Of a stretch of DNA of 64,000 nucleotides, positions 53,748 through 62,298 are shown piece by piece. The stretch spans positions 186,001-250,000 of the forward strand of contig JACKKD010000002.1 in NCBI GenBank assembly GCA_020637675.1, written 5' to 3'. The stretch is from Paracoccaceae bacterium (GTDB lineage Bacteria; Pseudomonadota; Alphaproteobacteria; Rhodobacterales; Rhodobacteraceae). Numbering within the stretch: position 1 is the stretch's first letter; each line of letters opens with the position of its first letter. The notes beneath the pieces are model-generated. The model had not been told where the DNA came from and did no database searches. It saw nothing but the letters and a program-made list of their open reading frames with translations. Both the position numbers and the translations under genes were made by a program.

Positions 53748-54225
53748 CCTGCGGCTCTTCGGGGATCGAGGCGGACAGGGCGCCTCGCCAGGCGTCGAGC
53801 CTGGTGGCGAGCGCGGGGTCGGACAGCGCGAGGATGCCCGCGGCCATCAGGCCCGCATTTGCCGCACCGGCCGCGCCGATGGCCATGGTCGCGACGGGGT
53901 AGCCCTTAGGCATCTGGACGATGGAATAGAGGCTGTCCACGCCCGCAAGCGCCTTCGTCTGAACCGGCACGCCGATCACCGGCACCCGGGTCTTCGAGGC
54001 CATCATCCCGGGCAGATGTGCGGCGCCGCCGGCGCCGGCGATGATGACGTGAAGACCCCGCTCCACCGCCGAGCGGCCGTAGGCCCAGAGCCGGTCCGGC
54101 GTGCGGTGGGCCGAGACGATCTTCGCCTCGTAGGCCACGCCGAGTTCGTCGAGAACCGCCGCCGCCTCCTGCATCGTGGGCCAGTCGGACTGCGACCCCA
54201 TGATGATGCCGACCTTCACGCTCAT
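53740..54225 (-). CDS. purE: N5-CAIR mutase
   Basis: A class I PurE mutase, 161 aa: KVGIIMGSQSDWPTMQEAAAVLDELG, SAHRTPDRLWAYG, GAGGAAHLPGMMASKTRVPVIGVP. It moves the carboxyl group of N5-CAIR made by purK, its operon partner. The PRPP made by prs feeds this pathway. Confidence 0.97.
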   Translation of the reverse strand: MSVKVGIIMGSQSDWPTMQEAAAVLDELGVAYEAKIVSAHRTPDRLWAYGRSAVERGLHVIIAGAGGAAHLPGMMASKTRVPVIGVPVQTKALAGVDSLYSIVQMPKGYPVATMAIGAAGAANAGLMAAGILALSDPALATRLDAWRGALSASIPEEPQDD

Positions 54226-54292
54226 GCCGCCTCCGCGCGCGCTGCAAATGCGCGCGCACTATAGCCGGCAGGCCCCCCGGCGCAAGGCGGCG

Positions 54293-54526
54293 TCAGGCGA
54301 TGATGTCGGGTGTGAGGATGTCCTCGATCCGCGCGATCTGATCCTTGAGGCGCAGCTTCTGCTTCTTCAGTCGCCGGAGCGTGAGCTGGTCGGACCGCCC
54401 CGAGGCTTCCATGAGGTGGATTGCCTCGTCGAGGTCGCGGTGCTCCTGCCGCAACACTTCGAGTTTGACGCGCAGGACTTCTGTCGGGTCCATTTCCAGA
54501 TGGGCGTTCATCTCGTCGCTGGCCAT
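54293..54526 (-). CDS. DUF465 (YdcH-like) small protein
   Basis: A 77-aa coiled-coil protein, MNAHLEMDPTEVLRVKLEVLRQEHRDLDEAI and LKKQKLRLKDQIARIEDILTPDI, matching DUF465. No biochemical role is established. The start is uncertain: ATG 54526 (MASDE) or ATG 54511 (MNAHL). Confidence 0.82.
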   Translation of the reverse strand: MASDEMNAHLEMDPTEVLRVKLEVLRQEHRDLDEAIHLMEASGRSDQLTLRRLKKQKLRLKDQIARIEDILTPDIIA

Positions 54527-54695
54527 GAGTCGGATGTTCCGGTGGTGGCGAAGGATAGCAAGTCCCCGTGAATGCGGGAAGCTTTTCACGTGCCCCGTCT
54601 TGTCGGGATGCAGTCGACGCTCCATATTCTCCGCAAGGGCCGCCCGGACGGGGGCCTTGACGCAATGTCGCTTGATGCCGAGGACATGGCCTGAG

Positions 54696-55112
54696 ATGAC
54701 GAAACTGACCTTCGCCGCCCATCCCTTCCTGCTGGGCTTCGATCAGCTCGAAAGGCTCGTCGAACGCACCGCGAAAAGCGGGAACGACGGCTATCCTCCC
54801 TTCAACATCGAGCAGTCGTCCGAACACGGCTTCCGCATTACGCTCGCGGTGGCCGGATTCCGCGACGGCGACATCGCGATCACGGTGGAGGACCGCCAGC
54901 TGATGATCCGCGGCCGCCAGGCGGAGGACGCGGACGAAGGCCGCATCTTCCTGCACAGGGGCATCGCCGCCCGCGCCTTCCAGCGCAGCTTCGTGCTTGC
55001 CGAGGGCGTCGAGGTCGATGGCGCCCGGCTGGAAAACGGGCTTCTCCACATCGACCTCGTCCGGGCGGTGCCGGAGAAGGTGGTGCAGACGATCCGCATC
55101 ACCAAGGGGTAA
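54696..55112 (+). CDS. Small heat shock protein, Hsp20 family
   Basis: A 138-aa IbpA-like holdase: PPFNIEQSSEHGFRITLAVAGFRDGDIAI opens the alpha-crystallin domain, and FQRSFVLAEGVEVDGARLENGLLHIDL closes it, followed by the short VQTIRITKG tail, which carries an IxI-like motif. The gene is followed twelve bases later by a DUF1150 gene, which fits an alphaproteobacterial pair. Confidence 0.9.
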   Translation: MTKLTFAAHPFLLGFDQLERLVERTAKSGNDGYPPFNIEQSSEHGFRITLAVAGFRDGDIAITVEDRQLMIRGRQAEDADEGRIFLHRGIAARAFQRSFVLAEGVEVDGARLENGLLHIDLVRAVPEKVVQTIRITKG

Positions 55113-55124
55113 GGAGAAACGGGC

Positions 55125-55352
55125 ATGGATACGAGATACGATTTCGGGCCGGAGACCGGCGAGCGCATCGTGTATGTGCGCGAGGTCGCCGTGGCCGACC
55201 TGCCGGAGGAGATCCGGGCGCAGGCGATGGGGCTCGATACCCTCTATGCCCTGCACGACGCCGGCGGCGAGCGCCTCGCGCTCGTCAAGGACCGCAGGCT
55301 GGCCTTCATCCTCGCGCGGCAGAACGACATGGCGCCGGTGAGCGTGCACTGA
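55125..55352 (+). CDS. DUF1150 family protein
   Basis: A 75-aa protein, GERIVYVREVAVADLPEEIRAQAMGLDTLYALHDAGGERLALVKDRRLAFILARQND, matching the DUF1150 family. No function is established. It lies downstream of an hsp20-like gene, in the same likely operon. Confidence 0.85.
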   Translation: MDTRYDFGPETGERIVYVREVAVADLPEEIRAQAMGLDTLYALHDAGGERLALVKDRRLAFILARQNDMAPVSVH

Positions 55353-55463
55353 CACGCCGTCCGCAACTGCGGTTGCATTGACCGGCGACGGAAAGCCCTT
55401 GCAACTGCGTGTGATTCATCGGCGGCAAGAGGGGCCGCCGTTCTGGCAAGACACGAGGGAAAG

Positions 55464-55949
55464 ATGACGAATGTGACCGGATACAGCCGCACGCAGATCG
55501 CGCTTCACTGGGGTATCCTCCTCCTGCTGGGGGTGAGCTATGTCAGTAGCGACAAGATGAAGGCCGCGTGGTACGCGATTCACGAGGGTCGGGATGCCTT
55601 CGGCACGACGGCCGCCGCGCACGTCTGGATCGGGGTGGCGATCCTCGTCCTTGCGCTCGTCAGGGTGGCGATACGGCTGACCCGCGGCGCGCCCGACCTG
55701 CCTGCCGGCGGACATCCCGTAACGGACCTGATCGCCAAACTTACCCATCTGGGGCTCTACGCGCTCTTGCTGCTGATCCCCGTCTCGGGCCTCATGGCCT
55801 GGTTCGGTGGCGTCGATGCGGCGGGCGAGGTCCACGAAGTGACGTTCAACCTTGGCATCGCACTGGTGATCCTGCATGTCGTTGGGGCGCTCTACCATCA
55901 GTTCGTTCTGAAGGACGGCTTGATGGACCGCATGAAGCGCACGGGTTAG
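55464..55949 (+). CDS. Cytochrome b561
   Basis: A 161-aa four-helix membrane cytochrome: YSRTQIALHWGILLLLGVSYV with the heme His, AHVWIGVAILVLALVRVAIRL, LTHLGLYALLLLIPVSGLMAWF and a C-terminal HVVGALYHQFVLKD with two heme ligands. It shuttles electrons across the inner membrane, possibly oxidising quinol or transferring electrons to a periplasmic partner. Confidence 0.9.
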   Translation: MTNVTGYSRTQIALHWGILLLLGVSYVSSDKMKAAWYAIHEGRDAFGTTAAAHVWIGVAILVLALVRVAIRLTRGAPDLPAGGHPVTDLIAKLTHLGLYALLLLIPVSGLMAWFGGVDAAGEVHEVTFNLGIALVILHVVGALYHQFVLKDGLMDRMKRTG

Positions 55950-55969
55950 AACACCCACTGAGACCGAAA

Positions 55970-55998
55970 GGGGATCCCGGCGGCACGCCGGGGTCCCC
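55970..55998. terminator. Strong hairpin between convergent genes
   Basis: Twelve-bp arms GGGGATCCCGGC (55970-55981) and GCCGGGGTCCCC (55987-55998), with one G-U pair, between cytochrome b561 and argC. Weak T runs, so a bidirectional terminator by position. Confidence 0.6.
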
Positions 55999-56013
55999 GC
56001 GTTTGCCGCGCGC

Positions 56014-56934
56014 TCAGAGCGCTGCGCCCTCGTTGAGGCCGAGCATCAGGTTCAGGTTCTGCACCGCCGCACCCGATGCGCCCTTGCCGAGGTTGTCGAG
56101 CACTGCGATCAGGACCGCCGACCCGGTGTCGCGGTTGCCGTGGACCGAAAGTTCCATCCGGTTGGTACCATTGAGCGCCTGCGGCCAGACGCGCGGTTCG
56201 TGGGCTTCGGCGGGGACCACCGCCACGAAGGACTCGCCCGCATAATGCGCCCGCAGCGCCTCCTCGGCGCGGGCGATCCCCCCGGTGCCGAGTTCAAGGT
56301 GCACCGCGACGGCCATGCCCTGCGCATATTGCCCGACGGAGGGCACGAAGACTGGCGGACGCGCGAGGCGGGCGTAGCGGGTGATCTCGGGCAGGTGCTT
56401 GTGACCCTGCGCCGCGCCATAGAGGAACGAACCCTGCACGGCGCCGGATTCGAACTCCTCGATCATCGCGTTGCCGCCCCCGGAATAGCCGGAGACGCCA
56501 GAGATGGCCGGGGGATGCGCGGGGTCGATCAAGCCGGCATCGACCAGCGGGCGGATCAGCGCGATGGCACAGGTGGACCAGCAGCCGGGATTCGTCAGCC
56601 GCGCCGCGGTGCGGATCGCGTCGCGCTGGCCGGACGCCATCTCGGCGAAGCCGAAGCACCAGTCGGGATGGGTGCGGTGGGCGGTGGAGGCGTCGATGAT
56701 CCGTGTCGCGAGGCCGGCGTCGTCCGAGACCGCGACGATCTCCTTCGCCGCCGCATCGGGCAGGCAGAGGATCGCCACCTCGGCCTCGGCAAAGGCGGCA
56801 AGGCGGGCGGGAATATCCTTCCTCAGCGCAGGGTCGATGCGGACGAGCGAGACGTCTTCGCGACGTTCCAGTCGCTCGCGGATCTGCAGACCCGTCGTGC
56901 CGACATCCCCATCGATGAAGACCTTGTGTGCCAC
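56014..56934 (-). CDS. argC: N-acetyl-gamma-glutamyl-phosphate reductase
   Basis: A 306-aa NADP-dependent reductase of arginine synthesis, of the shorter type 2. HKVFIDGDVGTTGLQIRERL is the Rossmann start, and TNPGCWSTCAIALIRPL carries the catalytic Cys118. SGVSGYSGGGNAMIEEFE and the HLPEITRYA segment follow. The GTG at 56934 is preceded by GGAGCGG. Substrate channel residues were not examined. Confidence 0.95.
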   Translation of the reverse strand: MAHKVFIDGDVGTTGLQIRERLERREDVSLVRIDPALRKDIPARLAAFAEAEVAILCLPDAAAKEIVAVSDDAGLATRIIDASTAHRTHPDWCFGFAEMASGQRDAIRTAARLTNPGCWSTCAIALIRPLVDAGLIDPAHPPAISGVSGYSGGGNAMIEEFESGAVQGSFLYGAAQGHKHLPEITRYARLARPPVFVPSVGQYAQGMAVAVHLELGTGGIARAEEALRAHYAGESFVAVVPAEAHEPRVWPQALNGTNRMELSVHGNRDTGSAVLIAVLDNLGKGASGAAVQNLNLMLGLNEGAAL

Positions 56935-57041
56935 CGTTCCGCTCCGTTCCGAAAGGCCCGGCCCATATACGCGCTTGGGGTCCGAAGTAAAGACCAAACG
57001 CCCGGCCGGGATGGGTCGGGCGCCGTGGGGTATTCCGGCGG

Positions 57042-58748
57042 TCAGGCGCGGATCAGGCCCATCTGTTCCAGCTTGAGGATCACCTGATGGGCGCAGTTGT
57101 CCACCTCGGCATTCTCGGTCTCGACGCGAAGCTCCGGGTTCTCGGGCACCTCGTAGGGGTCGGAGATGCCGGTGAATTCCTTGATCTTGCCCTCGCGCGC
57201 GAGCTTGTAGAGCCCCTTGCGGTCGCGCCGTTCGCATTCCTCGACGCTGGTGGCGACGTGCACCTCGATGAAGGCGCCGAAGGCCTCGACCATTTCGCGC
57301 ACCGCCCGGCGCGTCGCGGTATAGGGCGCGATCGGCGCGCAGATTGCGATGCCGCCGTTCTTGGTGATTTCGGACGCGACGTAGCCGATGCGGCGGATGT
57401 TGATGTCGCGGTGCTCCTTCGAGAAGCCGAGTTCCGAGGAGAGGTGCTTGCGCACCACATCGCCGTCCAGGAGCGTCACCGGGCGCCCGCCCATCTCCAT
57501 CAGCTTGACCATGAGCGCATTCGCGATGGTGGACTTGCCCGAGCCCGAAAGGCCGGTGAAGAACACCGTGAAGCCCTGTTTCGACCGGGGCGGCGACGTC
57601 CGGCGCAACTCTGCCACGACCTCGGGGAAGCTGAACCAGTCGGGGATATCCAGCCCCTCGCGCAGGCGACGGCGGAGTTCGGTGCCCGAGATATCCAGTA
57701 CGGTCCCACCGTCAGGCACTTCGTTTGCGGGGAAATACTGCGCTTTTTCCTGCACATAGACCATGTGCTTGAAGTCGACCATCTCGATCCCGATCTCCGC
57801 CTCGTGCTTCTTGAAGAGCTCCTGCGCCTCGTAGTGGCCATAGAAGTCCTTGCCTCGGCTGTTCTTGCCGGGGCCGGCGTGGTCGCGGCCGACGATGAAA
57901 TGGGTGCAGCCGTGGTTCCTGCGGATGAGCCCGTGCCACACCGCCTCGCGCGGGCCGGCCATGCGCATGGCGAGGTTGAGAAGGCTCATCGTCGTGGTCG
58001 CCGACGGATACTTGTCGAGGACTGCCTCGTAGCAACGCACGCGGGTGAAGTGATCGACATCGCCGGGCTTCGTCATGCCGACGACCGGATGGATCAGGAG
58101 GTTCGCCTGCGCCTCGCGCGCGGCGCGGAAGGTCAGCTCCTGATGCGCGCGGTGCAGCGGATTGCGGGTCTGGAAGGCCACGACTTTGCGCCAGCCGAGC
58201 TTGCGGAAGTAGGCGCGCAGTTCGTTGGGCGTGTCGCGGCGGCCCCTGAAGTCGTAGTGGACGGGCGGCTGGATTCCCGTCACCGGCCCGCCGAGATAGA
58301 CCGGACCCGCGACATGGTGCAGGTAATTCACCCCCGGATGGGCGAGATCGTTGGCGCCGAACACCCTTTCCGCCTCGCGCACCTTGTCCGGCACCCATTT
58401 GTCGGTGACCGAGAGGATGGCGAGGATCACGCCTTCCTGATCGCGGAGCGCGATGTCCTGGCCGGGCTCGACCCCCTCGGCGAACTTCGCGCTGACGTCG
58501 AGCGTGACCGGGATCGGCCAGAGCGCGCCCGAGGCCGTGCGCATCGTGTCCACGACGCAGTCATAGTCCGCCTCGGTCAGGAATCCCTTCAGCGGATGGA
58601 ACCCGCCGTTCATCAGAAGCTCAAGATCGCAGATCTGGCGGGGGCTCAGGTCCCAGGACGGAAGATCCCCGGCCTCGTGCTTCAGCTTCTGGGCGGAGTC
58701 GTAGGAGACATAAAGTTCCGGGATCGGAGCAAGATTCGGCAGCGACAT
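57042..58748 (-). CDS. sat-cysC: Bifunctional sulfate adenylyltransferase/adenylylsulfate kinase
   Basis: A 568-aa fusion. The N-terminal ~385 residues form ATP sulfurylase (QTRNPLHRAHQEL at 193-205, NGGFHPLKGFLTEADY) and the C-terminal ~170 residues the APS kinase (P-loop GLSGSGKST at 399-407, GDVVRKHLSSELGFSKEHRD). It would make PAPS from sulfate for assimilation. The arrangement differs from the separate CysDN pair. Start at ATG 58748 where family similarity begins. Confidence 0.95.
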   Translation of the reverse strand: MSLPNLAPIPELYVSYDSAQKLKHEAGDLPSWDLSPRQICDLELLMNGGFHPLKGFLTEADYDCVVDTMRTASGALWPIPVTLDVSAKFAEGVEPGQDIALRDQEGVILAILSVTDKWVPDKVREAERVFGANDLAHPGVNYLHHVAGPVYLGGPVTGIQPPVHYDFRGRRDTPNELRAYFRKLGWRKVVAFQTRNPLHRAHQELTFRAAREAQANLLIHPVVGMTKPGDVDHFTRVRCYEAVLDKYPSATTTMSLLNLAMRMAGPREAVWHGLIRRNHGCTHFIVGRDHAGPGKNSRGKDFYGHYEAQELFKKHEAEIGIEMVDFKHMVYVQEKAQYFPANEVPDGGTVLDISGTELRRRLREGLDIPDWFSFPEVVAELRRTSPPRSKQGFTVFFTGLSGSGKSTIANALMVKLMEMGGRPVTLLDGDVVRKHLSSELGFSKEHRDINIRRIGYVASEITKNGGIAICAPIAPYTATRRAVREMVEAFGAFIEVHVATSVEECERRDRKGLYKLAREGKIKEFTGISDPYEVPENPELRVETENAEVDNCAHQVILKLEQMGLIRA

Positions 58749-58803
58749 CGGCAATCTGACCTCTGGCTTGGCTTGGCGGTCGACGTGCCGCCGTCCCGCG
58801 CGC

Positions 58804-58832
58804 GGATAGCCCCGAAATGCGGCAGAATTCAA
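58804..58832 (-). promoter_or_regulatory. Predicted promoter of sat-cysC
   Basis: On the minus strand TTGAAT (58827-58832) and CTATCC (58804-58809) are 17 bases apart, about 55 bases before the ATG. Confidence 0.4.
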
Positions 58833-58951
58833 GTCGCGGCCGCCGAAAGGCGGCGCGACCCCGGGGCCATCGCAGGAAATCCCGGGGCAGGGCAGGCATT
58901 GTCGCCAGCCCGGCGGAAACTGGCGACGCCGTGCCGTAGCGCGGGGCGCGC

Positions 58952-59758
58952 TCAGCGGCGAACGATCACGAGGCGCGCCGCCGCGGGGAAGGCAACCCGG
59001 CCATCGGGGCGGATGTGGTCCCGGAGCACGGTCCGCGCCGCCGTCTTGAGCCGCGCGAGCGCGTCCCTGGAGACCATCTCGGCGAGGGTCCAGCCGCCGA
59101 TCTCGGTATCGAGCCAGGCGTCGAGAGAGGGGTGGCGCACCGTTCCCATGAAGGGGCGAACCTCATCCGCCGCAAGGCCGGTGGCCGCGAGCTCCCGGGT
59201 GACGGCCGCCGGCCCGCCAAGGCAGAAGGGCGCGGCCAGCGCCTCCGCCGCTGCCGGGCCGACGATCTCGCCGACGAGCGGGACGAGGCGATCATAGGCT
59301 GGCGAGTCGCCGACACTTTCGAACACGGTCAGGCCGATCCGCCCGCCGGGCCGCGTCACCCGGGCCATTTCGCGCAAGGCGCGGGTCCGGTCCGCAAGGA
59401 ACATCAGCGCGAACTGGCAGAGGGTCGCGTCGAACACATGGTCGCCGAAGGGAAGCGCCTCGGCTGCGGCTTCCCGCCAGGCGATCGCGGATGACTTGCG
59501 GCGCGCCACGGCGAGCATGCCGGGATTGATGTCCACTGCGGCGATGGGGCTGCCCGGGCCGCAGCGCCGCTCTGCCGCCAGGGCAACGGCGCCGGTTCCG
59601 CAGGCCACGTCCAGAATCCGCTCGCCCGGCTTCAGGTCCATCGCCTCCACGAGCATCGCCGCGAAGGGGCCGAAGAGGGCCGGGACGAATGCGCGGTCAT
59701 AGACCTCGGCGGCGGACGGGGTGACCTGACCGGCACCGGTTCTGTCAAGGTCTGTCAT
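58952..59758 (-). CDS. Class I SAM-dependent methyltransferase
   Basis: A 268-aa methyltransferase: GERILDVACGTGAVALAAERR (motif I), AVDINPGMLAVARR (motif II), AEALPFGDHVFDATLCQFALMFL (motif III) and REMARVTRPGGRIGLTVFES. AGGAGG precedes the ATG. It is divergent from an HxlR-type regulator 118 bases away, suggesting control. Substrate unknown. Confidence 0.88.
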   Translation of the reverse strand: MTDLDRTGAGQVTPSAAEVYDRAFVPALFGPFAAMLVEAMDLKPGERILDVACGTGAVALAAERRCGPGSPIAAVDINPGMLAVARRKSSAIAWREAAAEALPFGDHVFDATLCQFALMFLADRTRALREMARVTRPGGRIGLTVFESVGDSPAYDRLVPLVGEIVGPAAAEALAAPFCLGGPAAVTRELAATGLAADEVRPFMGTVRHPSLDAWLDTEIGGWTLAEMVSRDALARLKTAARTVLRDHIRPDGRVAFPAAARLVIVRR

Positions 59759-59818
59759 GGGGTCCTCCTCTCCTGCCCCCAAAATCCTCCCTTCGCGCTG
59801 CGCTACCCGATAGTCCGG

Positions 59819-59833
59819 ATTCTGGAGTAGAAT
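59819..59833. promoter_or_regulatory. Palindrome in a divergent regulator promoter
   Basis: ATTCT-GGAGT-AGAAT, a 15-base inverted repeat between the methyltransferase and HxlR genes. It is a candidate operator for the HxlR-type regulator itself. Confidence 0.45.
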
Positions 59834-59876
59834 GCCTTTGTCGGTCGCGCCTATCGTCCCCGGAGCAGGAGGCAAC

Positions 59877-60557
59877 ATGCGTCGCTACGGACAATTCTGC
59901 CCCGTCGCCAAGGCGGCCGAGATCTTCTGTCCACGGTGGAATGCGCTTATCCTGCGGAACATCAGTTGGGGCGCACACCGCTTCTCGGAGATCCAGCGTG
60001 GCGTCCCGATGATGTCGCCGACGCTGCTGTCGCAACGGCTGCGAGAGTTGCAGCGCGAGGGGATACTGGAGCGTCGCGGCCGGGGGCGCACGCAGGGTTA
60101 CCACCTGACCGAGGCGGGTGCCGAATTCACCCCGATCATCGAGGCGATGGGTGTCTGGGGACAGCGCTGGGCACGGCGTGAGCTTGCCGCAGGCGAGGCC
60201 GACGTGGACCTGCTTCTCTGGGGGATCGAACGGAGCGCGCGCGCCGATGCCTTCGGCCGTCGCGCCGTCGTCAGGATCGAATTCACCGATCAGCCGCAGC
60301 ACAAGGCAGTCTGGTGGTACCTGAACGAGGATGGCCGTTGCCAGCTCTGCGTCGACGATCCGGGCGGCGAGACCGACCTTTACCTGTCCGCGACGGTTAA
60401 GGATTTCATCCGGGTCTACCGGGGTGACCTGCCCCTTGCCCGCGCACTCGCCGAGGGCAGGCTCGAGGCGCTGGGCAGCCGCGCGGCGCGCGATGCCCTG
60501 CCGGCCTGGCTGAACCTCGGCCCGTTGAGCCGGGTGCGACCGGCGCGGGCCGCATAG
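59877..60557 (+). CDS. HxlR-type regulator with C-terminal ligand-like domain, copy 3
   Basis: A 226-aa winged-helix regulator: FCPVAKAAEIFCPRWNALILRNISWGAHRF and MSPTLLSQRLRELQREGILERR form the HxlR domain, with a Cys near the N-terminus. The C-terminal ~115 residues (AVVRIEFTDQPQHKAVWWYLNEDGR, VDDPGGETDLYLSATV) resemble those of the pair at 47.5-49.5 kb. CAGGAGG precedes the ATG at 59877. Confidence 0.85.
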   Translation: MRRYGQFCPVAKAAEIFCPRWNALILRNISWGAHRFSEIQRGVPMMSPTLLSQRLRELQREGILERRGRGRTQGYHLTEAGAEFTPIIEAMGVWGQRWARRELAAGEADVDLLLWGIERSARADAFGRRAVVRIEFTDQPQHKAVWWYLNEDGRCQLCVDDPGGETDLYLSATVKDFIRVYRGDLPLARALAEGRLEALGSRAARDALPAWLNLGPLSRVRPARAA

Positions 60558-60576
60558 GCGACGCCGCGCCCTCGGG

Positions 60577-61542
60577 CTATTCCGCCGCCGCGGCCGCCGG
60601 TTGCTCGGCCGCCGCCAGCCAGCGTTCGGCGTCGAGTGCTGCCATGCAGCCCATTCCCGCAGAGGTCACGGCCTGGCGGTACACATGGTCTGTCAGGTCG
60701 CCCGCCGCGAAAACGCCCGGGATCGAGGTCTCGGTCGTTCCCGGCCGCACCTTCACGTAGCCGCCGTTGTGAAGCTCCACCTGGTCCTTCACGAGTTCGG
60801 AGGCCGGCGCATGGCCGATCGCCACGAAGAAGCCGTCGCAGGGCAGGATGCTTTCTGCGCCGCTCTGCACGTTCCTCACCCGCACGCCGGTGACGCCCAG
60901 GGGCGCCTCGGTGCCGAGGATTTCCTCGACCGTATGGTTCCAGAGGACCTCGATCTTCGGGTTCCTGAACAGCCGGTCCTGCATGATCTTCTCGGCGCGG
61001 AAGCTGTCGCGGCGGTGGACCACGGTCACCTTCGACGCGAAATTGGTCAGGAACAGTGCCTCTTCGACCGCCGTGTTGCCGCCGCCGATCACCACCACTT
61101 CCTTGCCGCGATAGAAGAACCCGTCACAGGTGGCGCATGCCGAAACACCGAAGCCCTTGAATTTCTCCTCCGACGGGATTCCCAGCCACTTCGCCTGCGC
61201 GCCGGTGGCGAGGATGACCGCATCCGCCGTATAGATCGTGCCGGAGTCGCTCTCTGCGGTGAAGGGCCGCTTCGAGAGGTCGAGCGTGGAGATGTGGTCG
61301 GAGATCACCTCGGCGCCCATGGCGCGGGCGTGTTCCTCCATCCGCACCATCAGGTCGGGCCCCTGCACCTCGGTGTCGCCGGGCCAGTTCTCGACCTCGG
61401 TGGTGATGGTGAGCTGGCCACCGGGCTGGATGCCCTGGACGAGGACCGGGTTCAGCATCGCACGGGCCGAATAGACCGCAGCGGTATAGCCGGCCGGGCC
61501 GGAGCCGATGATCAGAACCTTTGTATGCCGCGTCTCGCCCAT
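60577..61542 (-). CDS. trxB: Thioredoxin-disulfide reductase
   Basis: A 321-aa flavoenzyme reducing thioredoxin with NADPH. VLIIGSGPAGYTAAVYSARA is the FAD site, SACATCDGFFYRG carries the redox pair Cys136/Cys139, VVVIGGGNTAVEEALFLTNFA is the NADPH domain, and VFAAGDLTDHVYRQAVTSAGMGC the second FAD segment. Convergent with the third HxlR-type gene. Confidence 0.97.
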   Translation of the reverse strand: MGETRHTKVLIIGSGPAGYTAAVYSARAMLNPVLVQGIQPGGQLTITTEVENWPGDTEVQGPDLMVRMEEHARAMGAEVISDHISTLDLSKRPFTAESDSGTIYTADAVILATGAQAKWLGIPSEEKFKGFGVSACATCDGFFYRGKEVVVIGGGNTAVEEALFLTNFASKVTVVHRRDSFRAEKIMQDRLFRNPKIEVLWNHTVEEILGTEAPLGVTGVRVRNVQSGAESILPCDGFFVAIGHAPASELVKDQVELHNGGYVKVRPGTTETSIPGVFAAGDLTDHVYRQAVTSAGMGCMAALDAERWLAAAEQPAAAAAE

Positions 61543-61768
61543 GGCCGATCCCCCTTGCCGTCACAGGGGCGATATAGTCGGGCTTCCACGCCGAGGAAAG
61601 GGCGAGGCTGAGGGATGCGGCGCCGGCGCCGGGCGCGCGGCTCTGCCGACCCGGCAGCAGGCGGGGGGGCTCGCGGAATCTTCGGGCCAAAATCTTGCGT
61701 GAATCTGAAATAATATTGCGCGCGCCGGGTCCGCCGGATAAGTTCCGCGCAAATTCGGGAGACGCAAG
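61543..61768. promoter_or_regulatory. Divergent upstream region of trxB and the Lrp-type gene
   Basis: A 226-base region. An AT-rich patch at 61690-61716 (ending TAATATTGCG) stands out against GC-rich surroundings. TAATAT at 61711-61716 could be the -10 for the Lrp-type gene, but no matching -35 was found. The patch might be an Lrp-type binding region; no unique palindrome was identified. Confidence 0.3.
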
Positions 61769-62269
61769 ATGGCCGCCAACAGACTCGACGAGATCGACCG
61801 CAAGATCCTTGCCGAGTTGCAGGACGACGGCCGCATGACCAATGTCGAGCTTGCCCGCCGGGTCGGCATCTCGGCCCCGCCGTGCCTGCGCCGCGTCCGC
61901 ACCCTCGAGGAGGCCGGCTATATCCGTGGCTACCACGCCGACGTCAACCCGCGCGAGCTTGGGTTCGAGGTGCAGGTCTTTGCAATGGTCGGTCTCCACA
62001 GCCAGGCCGAGGCCGACCTGTCCGCCTTCGAGACCCGTTGCCGGAACTGGCCGCTGGTCCGCGAATGCCACATGCTCAACGGCGAGATCGACTTCATCCT
62101 GAAATGCGTGGCGCCCGATCTTTCGACCTTCCAGACCTTCCTGACGGAAGACCTCACTTCGGCGCCGAACGTGGCGAGCGTGAAGACGAGCCTCGTCATT
62201 CGTTGCGCCAAGGACAAGCCGGGCGTGCCCTTCGAGGTGCTCGAAGCGAGGCTGGGGCGCAGCGCCTGA
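61769..62269 (+). CDS. Lrp/AsnC family transcriptional regulator
   Basis: A 166-aa regulator: LDEIDRKILAELQDDGRMTNVELARRVGISAPPCLRRVRTLEEAGYIRG is the N-terminal HTH, and a C-terminal RAM domain follows (VQVFAMVGLHSQAEADLSAFE, DFILKCVAPDLSTFQTFL). AGACGCAAG precedes the ATG. Responds to amino acids in other family members; ligand here unknown. Confidence 0.92.
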   Translation: MAANRLDEIDRKILAELQDDGRMTNVELARRVGISAPPCLRRVRTLEEAGYIRGYHADVNPRELGFEVQVFAMVGLHSQAEADLSAFETRCRNWPLVRECHMLNGEIDFILKCVAPDLSTFQTFLTEDLTSAPNVASVKTSLVIRCAKDKPGVPFEVLEARLGRSA

Positions 62270-62298
62270 GGCCGGGTCCCAGAGCGCCGCGCCGCGTC

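Noticed and set aside
57087..59297. A 736-codon + strand frame across sat-cysC
   Set aside because: It is antisense to the fused sat-cysC and starts inside it; no domain is seen.
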